From contig CBDDOO010000002.1 in assembly GCA_965231905.1 (NCBI GenBank), forward strand, positions 744,001 through 808,000: a stretch of DNA of 64,000 nucleotides, read 5' to 3'. The position numbers were made by a program, and so were the translations under genes. The DNA is from G963663315 sp965231905. Its GTDB lineage: Bacteria; Pseudomonadota; Gammaproteobacteria; Arenicellales; Poriferihabitantaceae. Positions 25,110 to 34,322 of this stretch are shown one piece after another. The stretch's first letter is position 1, and every line of letters starts with the position of its first letter. A model generated the notes under the pieces. It did no database searches. It was not told the origin of the DNA and saw nothing but the letters and a program-made list of their open reading frames with translations.

Positions 25110-28100
25110 CTACCGACCTTTCAACGATATAATCCAACTATCATCGTCCAGAGACCGTTCGACCGTAAACCCTCCCTCCAGAGAGTCCGTCAGTTCCACC
25201 GCCAGGGTCTCGGTCAGGATGGTTTCGCGGTGCTGATGCAGCGCGGCGCATACTCTCGGCGTTCCGGTGATGCACAGCGAAATCCTGTCGGAAATCGCAA
25301 GCCCGGCTGATTTGCGGGCATCCTGTACGGTTCGCACCAGCTCGCGGGCAACGCCTTCGATCAGTAGTTCGTCATCAAGTGAGGTATTGAGCGCAACCAG
25401 GTAGCCTTGCTCCGAGCAGGCGGCGAAGCCTTGTGCCGATGAGGTCAGTATCTGAATGTCTTCGCGCTCGAACACGATCTCCCGGCCTTCAATTTCCATC
25501 TCCAGAGCCTTGCCAGCCTGAATCTGCCGCGCAACCCGGTTTCCATCCGCCTCCGCCAGCGCCGCCTTGATGGCTGGCATCAATTTACCGTAACGTTTCC
25601 CCAGCCGCGGGAAGTTCGGTTGGATGGCATAGCGGATCAGTTCCTGGTCGGAGTCGATGAAGTCGATGGTCTTGATATTCAATTCTTCCAGGATTTGGCG
25701 TTCGTGTTTTTTGAGCGCGGAGCGCACGGGGACAGAAGTCGAACTGACCAGCATCTGTGAAAGCGGCTGACGCACACGAATCCGGCTTTGCTCGCGGGCG
25801 GAGCGACCGAGTCCGACAATGGTCTGCACTACATCCATTTCAGCTACCAGATCGTTATCGAGACTTTCAACATTCCATTTCGGCCATGCGGCCAGATGTA
25901 CGCTTTGCTGGTGGCCGGAATCGTATTTTCCGAGATTATGGTAGAACGCCTCGCTCAGAAACGGCATGAACGGCGCAATCATCCGCGCAATCAGGTCCAG
26001 GCATTCATACAGGGTCAGGTAGGCGGCCTGTTTGTCATCGCCGTCGTCGCTTTTCCAGAATCGGCGCCGATTGCGCCGTATATACCAGTTGCTGATCTGG
26101 CTCACCAGCTTCTCGATTGCCTGCCCCGCTGCGAATGCGTCATATCGGTCCAGTGATTCGGTCACGGTTTGCAGGGTCTGGTGAGCGAGCGCAAGCGCCC
26201 ATCTGTCGATCTGTGGCCGGTCGGTCCGGGCGACCCGCCGGCTGGCGTCAAACCGGTCGAGTCTCGCGTAAAGAATGAAAAATGACCAGGTGTTCCATAA
26301 TGTATTGATGAAGGTCGCCGCGACTTCCCGGACAATTCCCACCGAAATCCGTTTTTGCGCGTCGGGAGCGGTGCGCGCCAGAAACAGCCAGCGCAGGGCG
26401 TCGACTCCGACCACATCGAAAACGTCATACGGATTGACGATGTTGCCCTGGGATTTGGACATTTTCTTGCCGTGCTTATCGACGATATGACTCAGGCAAA
26501 CGCAGTTTTTATAGGCTACGCTGTCATCGACCAGGGCGGCGATGGCATGCAGGGTATAAAACCATCCCCGGGTCTGGTCGATAGCCTCACAAATATAATC
26601 GGCGGGAAAGTGTCTGGCGAAAACATCCTGATTCTCGAAAGGGTAGTGCCACTGTGCATAGGTCATGGCGCCGGAATCAAACCAGCAATCAATGACTTCG
26701 GGAACCCGGCGGTAGGTCCGCCCTTCCCGGACGAATGTGATCTCGTCAATCTGCGGGCGGTGCAGATCCGTGTCGCGCATGGATTGCCCGGTCAGGGTTT
26801 CGAGTTCGTCCAGTGAGCCAATGCAGATGAAATCTCCCTGGCCGTCCGTCCAGACCGGCAACGGGGTTCCCCAGAAACGTTCGCGGGACAGCGCCCAATC
26901 GACATTGTTTTCCAGCCAGTGGCCGAACCTCCCGTCCCGAATGGTCGCAGGCACCCAGTTGATGGTTTTGTTCAGTGCCACCATCCGTTCCCGGATTGCG
27001 GTTGTTTTTATATACCAGGCTTCCTTCGCATAGTAGATCAACGGGTCTCCGGTACGCCAGCCAAAAGGATAGTTGTGCAGTGTTGTCTGATTGGCGAACA
27101 GACTGCCCTGACTGTCCAGCAGCTTGACAATGACCGGGTCGGCTTCCTTGAAAAACAATCCGGCAACCGGCGTCGCCTGTGGCTTGAAACAGCCGTCGAG
27201 TCCGACTCCATGCACGACCGGCAATCCTTCCCGTTGTCCGAGCGCGAGATCATCGACTCCGTAGGCGGGCGCCGTATGCACGATTCCGGTGCCGTCTTCG
27301 GTATTGACGAAATCCGCGCTGACTACGCGGAAACAATCGCCGGATTCGATATCCAGCCAATCGAACAGCCGGTCATAGCGCAGTCCGACCAACTCGCTGC
27401 CCTTTACCGTTTTGATGACTTCACAGGGCAGGTCCTGTTCTGTGAAGTAGCGCCCGACCCGGGCACAGGCCAGGATCAGGACTTCATCGTTGTGACGCAC
27501 CCAGGCATAGTCAATATCCTCGCCGACCGCGAGCAGCAGATTCGAGGGCAGTGTCCAGGGGGTCGTGGTCCAGACCAGAAATGAGGCGCTCTCTTCACCT
27601 TTGAGTCTCAAGCGAACAGTGACAGAGGGGTCTTCAACCTCCCTGTAACCCTGGGCTACTTCGTGGGATGACAGGGTGGCGCCGATACGCGGGTCGTAGG
27701 GCACGACCTTGTAGCCTTTGTAGATCAGTCCCTTGTCCCAGATTCGCTGGAGCAGATTCCAGGTGGATTCAATGTACTGGTTATCCAGCGTGTAGTAGGC
27801 TTCATCCAGATTGACCCAGTATCCCATGCGACGGGTCATCTCTTCCCATTCGCCGATATAGGTCATCACCGATTCGCGGCAGCGGCGGGTGAACTCGGTG
27901 ACGCCGACCTGGCTCTCGATTTCCTTCTTGTCAAAAATGCCGAGTTGTTTCTCTATTTCATGTTCGACCGGCAGGCCATGTGTATCCCAGCCACCCTTGC
28001 GTGGCGCGTGGAATCCGCGCATGGTTTTGAACCGGGGGTAGATATCCTTGAATGTACGGGCCAGGACATGATGAATGCCCGGTTTGCCGTTGGCCGTGGG

Positions 28101-28259
28101 TGGGCCTTCATTGAAGCTGAAACGCGGCTTGCCTTCGCTTTGTTGCAGGGTCTTTTCGAAGATGGAGTTCCTTTCCCAGAATTCGAGGACGGATTTTTCC
28201 AGTTCCGGGCCATTATAGCGGCCCTGAACATCATCAAATTCTTGCTCGTTTTGTGTCAT
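25110..28259 (-). CDS. ileS: Isoleucine-tRNA ligase, type 2-like (eukaryote/archaea-like)
   Basis: 1049 residues, longer than the common bacterial IleS1 (about 930-940). The HIGH-type motif appears as PGIHHVLART (about 58-67) in GPPTANGKPGIHHVLA, and KMSKS in KHGKKMSKSQGNIVNP (about 595-610). The editing domain has VWTTTPWTLPSNLLLAVG. The C-terminus lacks the Cys4 zinc finger of IleS1 and instead has the longer anticodon region (VEGVARELVRTVQDARKSAGL, ISDRISL) as in IleS2. The usual ribF and lspA neighbours are absent, which fits replacement by horizontal transfer. Type 2 enzymes are generally less sensitive to mupirocin; that property is inferred. Confidence 0.95.
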   Translation of the reverse strand: MTQNEQEFDDVQGRYNGPELEKSVLEFWERNSIFEKTLQQSEGKPRFSFNEGPPTANGKPGIHHVLARTFKDIYPRFKTMRGFHAPRKGGWDTHGLPVEHEIEKQLGIFDKKEIESQVGVTEFTRRCRESVMTYIGEWEEMTRRMGYWVNLDEAYYTLDNQYIESTWNLLQRIWDKGLIYKGYKVVPYDPRIGATLSSHEVAQGYREVEDPSVTVRLRLKGEESASFLVWTTTPWTLPSNLLLAVGEDIDYAWVRHNDEVLILACARVGRYFTEQDLPCEVIKTVKGSELVGLRYDRLFDWLDIESGDCFRVVSADFVNTEDGTGIVHTAPAYGVDDLALGQREGLPVVHGVGLDGCFKPQATPVAGLFFKEADPVIVKLLDSQGSLFANQTTLHNYPFGWRTGDPLIYYAKEAWYIKTTAIRERMVALNKTINWVPATIRDGRFGHWLENNVDWALSRERFWGTPLPVWTDGQGDFICIGSLDELETLTGQSMRDTDLHRPQIDEITFVREGRTYRRVPEVIDCWFDSGAMTYAQWHYPFENQDVFARHFPADYICEAIDQTRGWFYTLHAIAALVDDSVAYKNCVCLSHIVDKHGKKMSKSQGNIVNPYDVFDVVGVDALRWLFLARTAPDAQKRISVGIVREVAATFINTLWNTWSFFILYARLDRFDASRRVARTDRPQIDRWALALAHQTLQTVTESLDRYDAFAAGQAIEKLVSQISNWYIRRNRRRFWKSDDGDDKQAAYLTLYECLDLIARMIAPFMPFLSEAFYHNLGKYDSGHQQSVHLAAWPKWNVESLDNDLVAEMDVVQTIVGLGRSAREQSRIRVRQPLSQMLVSSTSVPVRSALKKHERQILEELNIKTIDFIDSDQELIRYAIQPNFPRLGKRYGKLMPAIKAALAEADGNRVARQIQAGKALEMEIEGREIVFEREDIQILTSSAQGFAACSEQGYLVALNTSLDDELLIEGVARELVRTVQDARKSAGLAISDRISLCITGTPRVCAALHQHRETILTETLAVELTDSLEGGFTVERSLDDDSWIISLKGR

Positions 28260-28375
28260 TTCCCAGGGTTTTCGGATCGGAATGGAATTTTTGTATGGGG
28301 TCAGGCTGGCGCATTATGCACACTTGGGAGATCATCCACAACACGGCGGTATCCATTGGGCCGGGCACAGGGTAA

Positions 28376-29005
28376 TCATGATCGGTTTCTGGCGTACCCG
28401 CTCCTGACAATACCGGATACGATCAGGGCCATCACCACTCCGCTTGCCAGGCCGGCGCTGTGGGCTGTGTTGGCGACAGCCAGTCCGAAAAACTTTTCAA
28501 GCAGTCCGGACCAGCACAGTAGAAACCATCCCAGCATCAGCTTTATGATTGCCGGATTGAGACGAATCCGGAATCGTGGATTGGTCAATGATTGGATCCA
28601 GATATAACCGAATAATCCATAGATGACTCCCGACATACCGCCGAACAGGGGGCCCGATACCAGGTATTGGGCCAGATTCGAGACTACACCGGCGCCGGAT
28701 ATCAGTATGGCCAGTAGCCATGCGCCCTGTTGCCGTTCGATAATCCGTCCCAGTTCCCATGTCCATAACATGTTGAACACGATGTGAAAAATGCTGAAAT
28801 GAAGGAACATCGGCGTCACCAGGCGCCACCACTGACCCTGCTGGATTTCCGGGAGAGTGGGTCGGATATATTCCGAGATCAGCAAAGGCCCCACAAGGAT
28901 GTGTTCCATGCCGAAGTTCATCAGGGCGTAGACTGCGACTGAAATGCCGACCATCAGGAGGGTAAACGGCGGGGCGCCTTCGAGTATCGGAGAATTACCG
29001 CCCAT
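28376..29005 (-). CDS. Rhomboid-family intramembrane serine protease
   Basis: 209 residues from the ATG at 29005, which lies inside the end of the upstream gene (11 bases overlap). Six or seven membrane helices are visible. The active site is recognisable: HFSIFHIVFNMLWTWELG (His and Asn that line the oxyanion hole), FGGMSGVIYGLFG with the catalytic Ser in GMSG, and ANTAHSAGLASGV with the catalytic His. It should cleave membrane proteins in the bilayer. Coupled translation with the preceding small membrane protein is likely. Confidence 0.93.
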   Translation of the reverse strand: MGGNSPILEGAPPFTLLMVGISVAVYALMNFGMEHILVGPLLISEYIRPTLPEIQQGQWWRLVTPMFLHFSIFHIVFNMLWTWELGRIIERQQGAWLLAILISGAGVVSNLAQYLVSGPLFGGMSGVIYGLFGYIWIQSLTNPRFRIRLNPAIIKLMLGWFLLCWSGLLEKFFGLAVANTAHSAGLASGVVMALIVSGIVRSGYARNRS

Positions 29006-29354
29006 CCATTTCGACCCGGTCGCTTTCTCCCAGGGTGACCTGCTTGTTGTCGAGGGTGGTGAAGCGCCGCCCCTTGATGGTTTTTTGCCGCGCCTGGTAA
29101 ATCGTACTGACGCCGTCATCGGAAATGACGCGAATGGTGATGATTTTGTTGTCGGCCTGAAATTTGATGATGAAGATTCCGGCCGCGATTAACAGCAGGA
29201 TACCCAGCAGGGCATAGGTGACGCCGCGCACAGACAGGGTTCCCGATTCATCCGGTTTTTCCACGGTTGGAGAACGGGTGGGCGCTGTCTTCGTTCGGAA
29301 CACGATGGCAACGATGATAATTACCGCCACGGTAATCAGGATTTTGGTCAGCAT
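28995..29354 (-). CDS. Hypothetical membrane protein, 119 residues
   Basis: Two hydrophobic helices (about 3-19 and 46-65) are separated by a charged loop (TKTAPTRSPTVEKPDESG), followed by a soluble C-terminal part with TIYQARQKTIKGRRFTTLDN and QVTLGESDRVEM. I do not recognise a family. Its end overlaps the rhomboid start, and 47 bases separate it from the gltA stop upstream on the same strand. Confidence 0.65.
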   Translation of the reverse strand: MLTKILITVAVIIIVAIVFRTKTAPTRSPTVEKPDESGTLSVRGVTYALLGILLLIAAGIFIIKFQADNKIITIRVISDDGVSTIYQARQKTIKGRRFTTLDNKQVTLGESDRVEMDGR

Positions 29355-29401
29355 GTTGGCGTGACGGAACGATTCCGGGGCCGGTCAATGAGATACCGGG
29401 C

Positions 29402-30805
29402 TTATTTGCCTGAGCCGCCCCAAAGCCAGGACCAACTGATTTTCTTTTCGGTATGCCCCCGTTTTTCGATGGGGATGTAGCGGCGTTTCAGATTGCCCTG
29501 ATAAAGCTGGCGGGGCCGCCCGATTTTTTGCTCGTCGTCCACCAGCATTTCTTTCCAGTGTGAAATCCAGCCCACGGTCCGGCCTATGGCGAACATGACG
29601 GTGAACATCGAAGTCGGGAATCCCATCGCTTTCATGATGATGCCGGAGTAGAAATCCACATTGGGGTAGAGTTTCTTTTCGATAAAGTAATCATCCTTCA
29701 GCGCTATTTCCTCGAGTTTCATCGCCAGTTCCAGTTGCGGCTCATGGATGCCGAACTCTTTCAGAACCTCATGACAGGTCTGGCGCATGACGGTCGCCCT
29801 GGGGTCGTAGTTTTTATAGACGCGATGTCCGAACCCCATCAAACGGAAAGGGTCGCTCTTGTCCTGGGCTTTCTTGATATATTTGTCGATTTGATCGACA
29901 CTGCCGATCTCATCCAGCATTTTCAACACGGCTTCGTTGGCGCCGCCATGCGCCGGCCCCCATAATGACGCGATACCGGAGGCGATACAGGCATAGGGAT
30001 TGGCGCCCGAAGAACCCGCCAGACGGACCGTTGAGGTTGACGCATTCTGTTCGTGGTCGGCGTGCAGAATCAGTATCCTGTCAATCGCCCGGGCCAGAAC
30101 CGGATTGATCTTGTAGTCCTCCGCGGGATTGGAAAACATCATTTGCAACAGGTTTTCGGAATAGCTGAGAGAATTGCGCGGCATCGGGAACGGCATCCCC
30201 AGAGAATACTTGTAGGCATAAGCGCCGATGGTCGGCATTTTCGCGATCAGGCGATGAGCCGCCGTTCTGCGTTGTTCGACATCGGTAATATCCGTACTGT
30301 CGTGATAAAAGGCGGACAGGGCGCCGACCACTCCGACCATGATCGCCATCGGATGGGCACTGCGCATGAAGCCGGAGTAGAATTTCGCCAGTTGCTGGTG
30401 GATCAGAGTGTGATTCCGGATGTCGGCGTCGAACTCGCTCTTTTGTTCCGGGGTCGGCAATTCGCCATACAGCAGGAGGTAACAGGTCTCCATGAAATCG
30501 CTCTTTTTCGCCAGATCGTCAATGCTGTAGCCGCGATGCAGCAGGATGCCCTTGTCGCCGTTGATATAGGTGATATCCGATTTGCAGGATGCGGTGGAGG
30601 TGAATCCCGGATCATAAGTAAGGACACCGGTATCACCGTACAACGCCTTGATATCAATCAGCCGGTTGCCGGTTGACCCTGTCCGCGCCGGCAACCGCCA
30701 TGATTGTCCTGTGCTGTTGTCAGTCAGGGTAAACGAGTCCATTTCCTGGTCTGTCGGCTGTTCTTCCTGCAGGTCCATCACGGGCTGAAGTTGTTGGTCA
30801 GACAT
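29402..30805 (-). CDS. gltA: Citrate synthase
   Basis: 467 residues from the ATG at 30805, which has a GAGG ribosome site; a TTG at 30838 is unlikely. The N-terminus is about 40 residues longer than E. coli GltA and acidic (MDLQEEQPTDQEMDS). Active-site parts are complete: LHADHEQNASTSTVR, GPAHGGANEAVL (catalytic His), FGHRVYKNYDPRA (His), and NVDFYSG (Asp). It condenses acetyl-CoA and oxaloacetate at the entry to the TCA cycle. It is divergent from the phase-variable-type gene at 30.9 kb and shares its upstream region with that gene's promoter. Confidence 0.97.
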   Translation of the reverse strand: MSDQQLQPVMDLQEEQPTDQEMDSFTLTDNSTGQSWRLPARTGSTGNRLIDIKALYGDTGVLTYDPGFTSTASCKSDITYINGDKGILLHRGYSIDDLAKKSDFMETCYLLLYGELPTPEQKSEFDADIRNHTLIHQQLAKFYSGFMRSAHPMAIMVGVVGALSAFYHDSTDITDVEQRRTAAHRLIAKMPTIGAYAYKYSLGMPFPMPRNSLSYSENLLQMMFSNPAEDYKINPVLARAIDRILILHADHEQNASTSTVRLAGSSGANPYACIASGIASLWGPAHGGANEAVLKMLDEIGSVDQIDKYIKKAQDKSDPFRLMGFGHRVYKNYDPRATVMRQTCHEVLKEFGIHEPQLELAMKLEEIALKDDYFIEKKLYPNVDFYSGIIMKAMGFPTSMFTVMFAIGRTVGWISHWKEMLVDDEQKIGRPRQLYQGNLKRRYIPIEKRGHTEKKISWSWLWGGSGK

Positions 30806-30831
30806 TGATTCCTCATTTGGCTCATCGTTAA

Positions 30832-30859
30832 TTGACAATCCCGGATTTTACACTATAAT
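30832..30859 (+). promoter_or_regulatory. Consensus sigma70 promoter upstream of the poly-C gene
   Basis: TTGACA (30832-30837) and TATAAT (30854-30859), both perfect, 16 bases apart. A GGAGG ribosome site at 30914-30918 leads to the GTG at 30926. This is the best promoter match I found in the window; strong constitutive expression is expected. Confidence 0.75.
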
Positions 30860-30925
30860 AGCAATCCTGTTCCAATATGATGAGCAATCAACGCTACCTT
30901 GTCTAACCTGTTTGGAGGCTATGCC

Positions 30926-31009
30926 GTGAAAATACCGACCAATCCCACAACCCGGGGAAAGGCTGTTGTTACCCCCCCCCCCCCCCCCCCCCCCCGATCC
31001 AATGCGTAA
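30926..31009 (+). other. Out-of-frame leader reading frame through the poly-C tract
   Basis: Translation from the well-placed GTG at 30926 (GGAGG seven bases upstream) reads VKIPTNPTTRGKAVVT and seven prolines, then with 24 cytosines leaves the main frame and stops at TAA 31007-31009 after 27 codons. With 23 or 26 cytosines the same start enters the downstream frame at DPMRNDQQG. This is what an OFF state of a phase-variable gene looks like. Confidence 0.6.
30972..30995. repeat. Homopolymeric tract of 24 cytosines
   Basis: An uninterrupted run of 24 C, 46 bases after the probable GTG start of the downstream gene. Long poly-C tracts inside the 5' end of genes are classic slippage sites for phase variation. 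The exact number could also be affected by sequencing or assembly error. Confidence 0.95.
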
Positions 31010-31754
31010 CGATCAGCAGGGGCCCTCTCTTTCCAAACGGAAAATCATCACTTCCCTCGGACTGACCTCCGGAGTCCTCGGCGCCGCCGCCCTCCCTCCA
31101 GGCTGGATCAAACCCGTCGTCAACTCCGTCCTGCTGCCCGCCCACGCGCAAACCAGCGACACTGTCAATACCGCTACTTCACCGCAGTCTACCGTAGAAG
31201 CGGATACACAGACGGTTCAGACACAAAATACCCCGGTACAGCAAAATACCCCGACTACCAATATCCATGAAGAGGGCCATGCCGAATGTATGCCGGGAGA
31301 TGTACTGAGGCCGGGAGATTGGCGCCGCGTTTATACTACCAATCGCAGCGATTTTGTCTATTTTAACGTCAGAGGCATCCCGACCCCGCCTCCGGTGGAG
31401 TATCGGCCGTCGTGTATGAAGGCGATCAGAGAGAGTCAAAATGGGATTGCTCCGAGCCCACAAGCTCCATTTGGGTGGCTAATTGGAAGACCCGCAAACT
31501 GCGTCCCGGAAAACCAGGAGGACTACAGAGCCAGGGTGGATCGGGAGAGAGCTGTTATTACCCAATATAATGGCTGGGGTGCATTGGGCAAGACAGGAAC
31601 AGGCATTATCATAAGTGAGAAGGGGGATGCGGATGACGTTTGGACAGTCACGGTTCTTGGCAGCGGGACTTACGACTTTGAAGCGCGAAAGACGACCCAT
31701 GCACCGGACCGGTCTAATTGGGCCGATGACCGGTGGACAATTATCAAATGCTAG
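31002..31754 (+). CDS. Putative secreted protein controlled by poly-C slippage
   Basis: The frame is open from before the C tract to 31754; I give the first in-frame ATG after the tract (31002) as the minimal start, 250 residues. It begins with charged MRNDQQGPSLSKRK, then a hydrophobic stretch GLTSGVLGAAALPPGWIKP, and VVNSVLLPAHAQTSD, which looks like an export signal with cleavage after AHA. The mature part starts with a Thr/Gln/Asn-rich linker (about 45-85), then a domain with four cysteines and many Trp/Tyr/Pro. I do not recognise the domain. Exposure at or beyond the cell surface is inferred. A terminator follows about 110 bases after the stop. Confidence 0.7.
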   Translation: MRNDQQGPSLSKRKIITSLGLTSGVLGAAALPPGWIKPVVNSVLLPAHAQTSDTVNTATSPQSTVEADTQTVQTQNTPVQQNTPTTNIHEEGHAECMPGDVLRPGDWRRVYTTNRSDFVYFNVRGIPTPPPVEYRPSCMKAIRESQNGIAPSPQAPFGWLIGRPANCVPENQEDYRARVDRERAVITQYNGWGALGKTGTGIIISEKGDADDVWTVTVLGSGTYDFEARKTTHAPDRSNWADDRWTIIKC

Positions 31755-31865
31755 AGCGCTCCGGGGCGTAAATCCGGCAAAGGGGTCTCCGCAAGACAAC
31801 GCCTGAGTTTGAAATTCGGGCAATTTAAGCCATGCGATTCCATTAATGGCATCGTTCTCCGACAG

Positions 31866-31896
31866 ACCGGGTTCGGCCTGACCCGGTTTTGTTTTT
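31866..31896 (+). terminator. Rho-independent terminator
   Basis: ACCGGGT (31866-31872), loop TCGGCCTG, ACCCGGT (31881-31887), then TTTGTTTTT. It lies after the poly-C gene and just before the aldehyde oxidoreductase operon, insulating the two. Confidence 0.8.
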
Positions 31897-31904
31897 CCCT
31901 GGAC

Positions 31905-31933
31905 TTGTTGAAAGGTTTCCTTAATGGTATCTT
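31905..31933 (+). promoter_or_regulatory. Candidate promoter of the aldehyde oxidoreductase operon
   Basis: TTGTTG (31905-31910) and TATCTT (31928-31933), 17 bases apart, follow directly after the terminator; the ferredoxin gene starts at 31978 behind a GGAGG (31967-31971). Weak match to consensus, so regulation by an activator is possible. Confidence 0.4.
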
Positions 31934-31977
31934 ACCTTGTACAAACAACAAGACAATCATTATCCGGGAGGAACGAA

Positions 31978-32469
31978 ATGCTACGATCACTGAGTATAGA
32001 CCCTGAAAAATGTACTGGCTGCTTGCAGTGCGAAATGGCTTGTTCTTATGAGAACGAAGGAGTGTTCAATCCGGCTAAATCCCGGATAAAGGTTTTTACC
32101 TTCCATGACGAAGGCCGGTTCGTGCCTTATACCTGCACCCAGTGTGATGAAGCCTGGTGCCTGCATGCCTGCCCGGTTGAGGCGATTACGATGGACCGGG
32201 AAACCGGGGCGATGATCGTCAGCGATTCGGTCTGCGTAGGCTGCAAGGTCTGCACCATCGCCTGCCCGTTCGGGACGGTGAATTACAATCAGGACACCGG
32301 CAAGGTCATCAAGTGCGACCTTTGCGGGGGCGATCCCAAGTGCGCCAGCGCCTGTCCGACCGCCGCTATCACTTACGTGGACGCAGACGCCACCGGGCTC
32401 GAGAAAATGAGGGCGTGGGCGGCAAAGACAGACAGCGCGGCTGTGAACCAGGGGGGGGCGGTACAATGA
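31978..32469 (+). CDS. Four-cluster ferredoxin subunit of aldehyde oxidoreductase (AorA-like)
   Basis: 163 residues from the ATG at 31978. Four groups of cysteines fit four 4Fe-4S clusters: CTGCLQCEMAC, CTQCDEAWCLHACP, CVGCKVCTIACP and CDLCGGDPKCASACP. The pattern matches the HycB/AorA-type electron-transfer subunit found next to tungsten aldehyde oxidoreductases in Aromatoleum. It would pass electrons between the catalytic subunit and the FAD subunit. Its TGA overlaps the ATG of the next gene (ATGA), so the two are translationally coupled and probably made in equal amounts. Confidence 0.9.
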   Translation: MLRSLSIDPEKCTGCLQCEMACSYENEGVFNPAKSRIKVFTFHDEGRFVPYTCTQCDEAWCLHACPVEAITMDRETGAMIVSDSVCVGCKVCTIACPFGTVNYNQDTGKVIKCDLCGGDPKCASACPTAAITYVDADATGLEKMRAWAAKTDSAAVNQGGAVQ

Positions 32470-34322
32470 GCTGGACCGGCAAAATACTGAGAGTCAATTT
32501 AACCAGGGGCGAAGTGATTGAGGAAGCGCTCAATATGGACTGGGCGGGAGATTATATCGGACAGCGTGGATTGGCCACCCGCTATCTGGTTGAGGAGACG
32601 GATCCGCGCTGTGACGCTCTCGGCCCGGATAACAAGCTGATTTTTGCGACCGGGCCACTGACCGGGACGGCGGTATCCACCGGCGGGCGCTATTCGGTCA
32701 TTACCAAAAGCCCGTTGACCGGGGCGGTGGCCTGTTCCAATTCCGGCGGATTCATCGGCGCGGAATTGAAAATGGCCGGCTGGGACATGATCCTATTCGA
32801 AGGCAGGGCTGAATCTCCCGTTACCCTGAATATCGTCAATGAAAAGGCGGAAATACTGCCGGCTGACGATCTTTGGGGTAAATCCGTCTGGGAGACGGAC
32901 AAGTTGCTTCATGCAAAACACGGAGACCCCCAGATGCGGGTCGCCGCAGTAGGGCGCGCGGCGGAAACGGGATGCCTGTATGCCGCGGTGATCAATGATC
33001 TGCACCGCGCCGCCGGTCGTTCCGGCGTAGGCACCGTTATGGCCTCGAAAAACCTCAAGGCCGTCACCGTGCGCGGCACCCGCGGGGTCGGCAATATCAA
33101 GGACCCGGCGCGATTCATGCAAAGTGTCGCCGAACAAAAGCAGGTACTGGCCGAAAACGCGGTGACCGGACAGGGCCTGCCGGCAATGGGCACTCAGGTG
33201 CTGATGAATGTAATCAATGAAATAGGGGCGCTGCCGGCGAAGAATATGCGGGATGTGCAGTTTGAACACGCGAATGATATTTCCGCGGAGGCAATGGCGA
33301 AGCCGCGTAACAGCGATGGCAAGCCGAACCTGACGACCAACGCCGCCTGTTTTGGATGCACTATAGCGTGCGGACGGATTTCGACCATCGACAAGGGTCA
33401 CTTCTCTGTTGAAAACAAACCCGAATACTGGGGAAATTCAGGTGGACTCGAGTATGAGGCAGCCTGGGCGCTGGGCGCTGACACAGGCGTTGGCGACCTG
33501 GATGCGCTGACCTATGCCAATTTTATCTGTAACGAGGACGGCATGGATCCGATTTCCTTTGGCGCCACGGTGGCCGCCGCCATGGAACTGTTCGATATGG
33601 GGGTCATTACCACTGAACATACCGGAGGCATGGAACTCGACTTCGGGTCGGCGGAAGCGCTGACCTGGTGTGTGGACCAGGTCGCAACCGGCCAGGGTTT
33701 TGGCAAGGACCTTGGCATGGGGTCGAAGAGACTGTGCGAAAAGTACGGTCATCCGGAGTTGTCGATGACGGTCAAGGGTCAGGAATTTCCGGCCTATGAT
33801 CCGCGCGGGGTTCAGGGCATGGGGCTGACCTATGCGACCTCCAATCGCGGCGCCTGTCACTTGCGAAGTTATACCGTGGCTTCCGAGGTGCTGGGTATTC
33901 CTGAGAAAACCGACCCGCTGGCTACTGAAGGCAAGGCCGGATTGGTCAAGGCGTTTCAGGATGCGACTGCGGCGGTGGATTCGATGGGGTTGTGTGTATT
34001 CACCACCTTTGCCTGGTCACTGGATAACATGGCGCCGCAGATTGACGCGGCCTGCGAGGGTGACTGGTCTGTGGAACGCCTGCTGGAAGCCGGTGAACGC
34101 ATCTGGAATCTGGAACGGGACTATAATATCCGGGCCGGATTGACCGGCAAGGATGACACACTGCCGCCCAGATTACTCAAGGAGGCGGCCAAAACCGGGC
34201 CTGCCGAGGGCAAGGTATGTGGTCTGGATAAAATGTTGCCGGAATACTATTCGCTGCGCGGCTGGACCAAAGAGGGTGAGCTGACTGACGAAGTGCGTGA
34301 GAAGTTCGCGCTGCCCGCATGA
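32466..34322 (+). CDS. Tungsten-containing aldehyde ferredoxin oxidoreductase, catalytic subunit (AorB-like)
   Basis: 618 residues from the ATG at 32466; the frame upstream overlaps the ferredoxin gene and is not used. The N-terminal domain matches AOR family (WTGKILRVNLTRGEV, YIGQRGLATRYLVEE, FATGPLTGTAVSTGGRY, FIGAELKMAGWDMILFEG). The 4Fe-4S site is CFGCTIAC (about 297-304) with the distal Cys in MGLCVFTTF (about residue 510). DxxGxD-type pterin contacts appear as ALGADTGVGDLD. The enzyme interconverts aldehydes and carboxylic acids with a tungsten bis-pyranopterin cofactor. Substrate cannot be read from the sequence. Confidence 0.93.
   Translation: MSWTGKILRVNLTRGEVIEEALNMDWAGDYIGQRGLATRYLVEETDPRCDALGPDNKLIFATGPLTGTAVSTGGRYSVITKSPLTGAVACSNSGGFIGAELKMAGWDMILFEGRAESPVTLNIVNEKAEILPADDLWGKSVWETDKLLHAKHGDPQMRVAAVGRAAETGCLYAAVINDLHRAAGRSGVGTVMASKNLKAVTVRGTRGVGNIKDPARFMQSVAEQKQVLAENAVTGQGLPAMGTQVLMNVINEIGALPAKNMRDVQFEHANDISAEAMAKPRNSDGKPNLTTNAACFGCTIACGRISTIDKGHFSVENKPEYWGNSGGLEYEAAWALGADTGVGDLDALTYANFICNEDGMDPISFGATVAAAMELFDMGVITTEHTGGMELDFGSAEALTWCVDQVATGQGFGKDLGMGSKRLCEKYGHPELSMTVKGQEFPAYDPRGVQGMGLTYATSNRGACHLRSYTVASEVLGIPEKTDPLATEGKAGLVKAFQDATAAVDSMGLCVFTTFAWSLDNMAPQIDAACEGDWSVERLLEAGERIWNLERDYNIRAGLTGKDDTLPPRLLKEAAKTGPAEGKVCGLDKMLPEYYSLRGWTKEGELTDEVREKFALPA

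Noticed and set aside
32313..32465. Longer N-terminus of the aldehyde oxidoreductase
   Set aside because: It is the ferredoxin gene in another frame, rich in Arg; AOR proteins start at MSWTGKILRVN.
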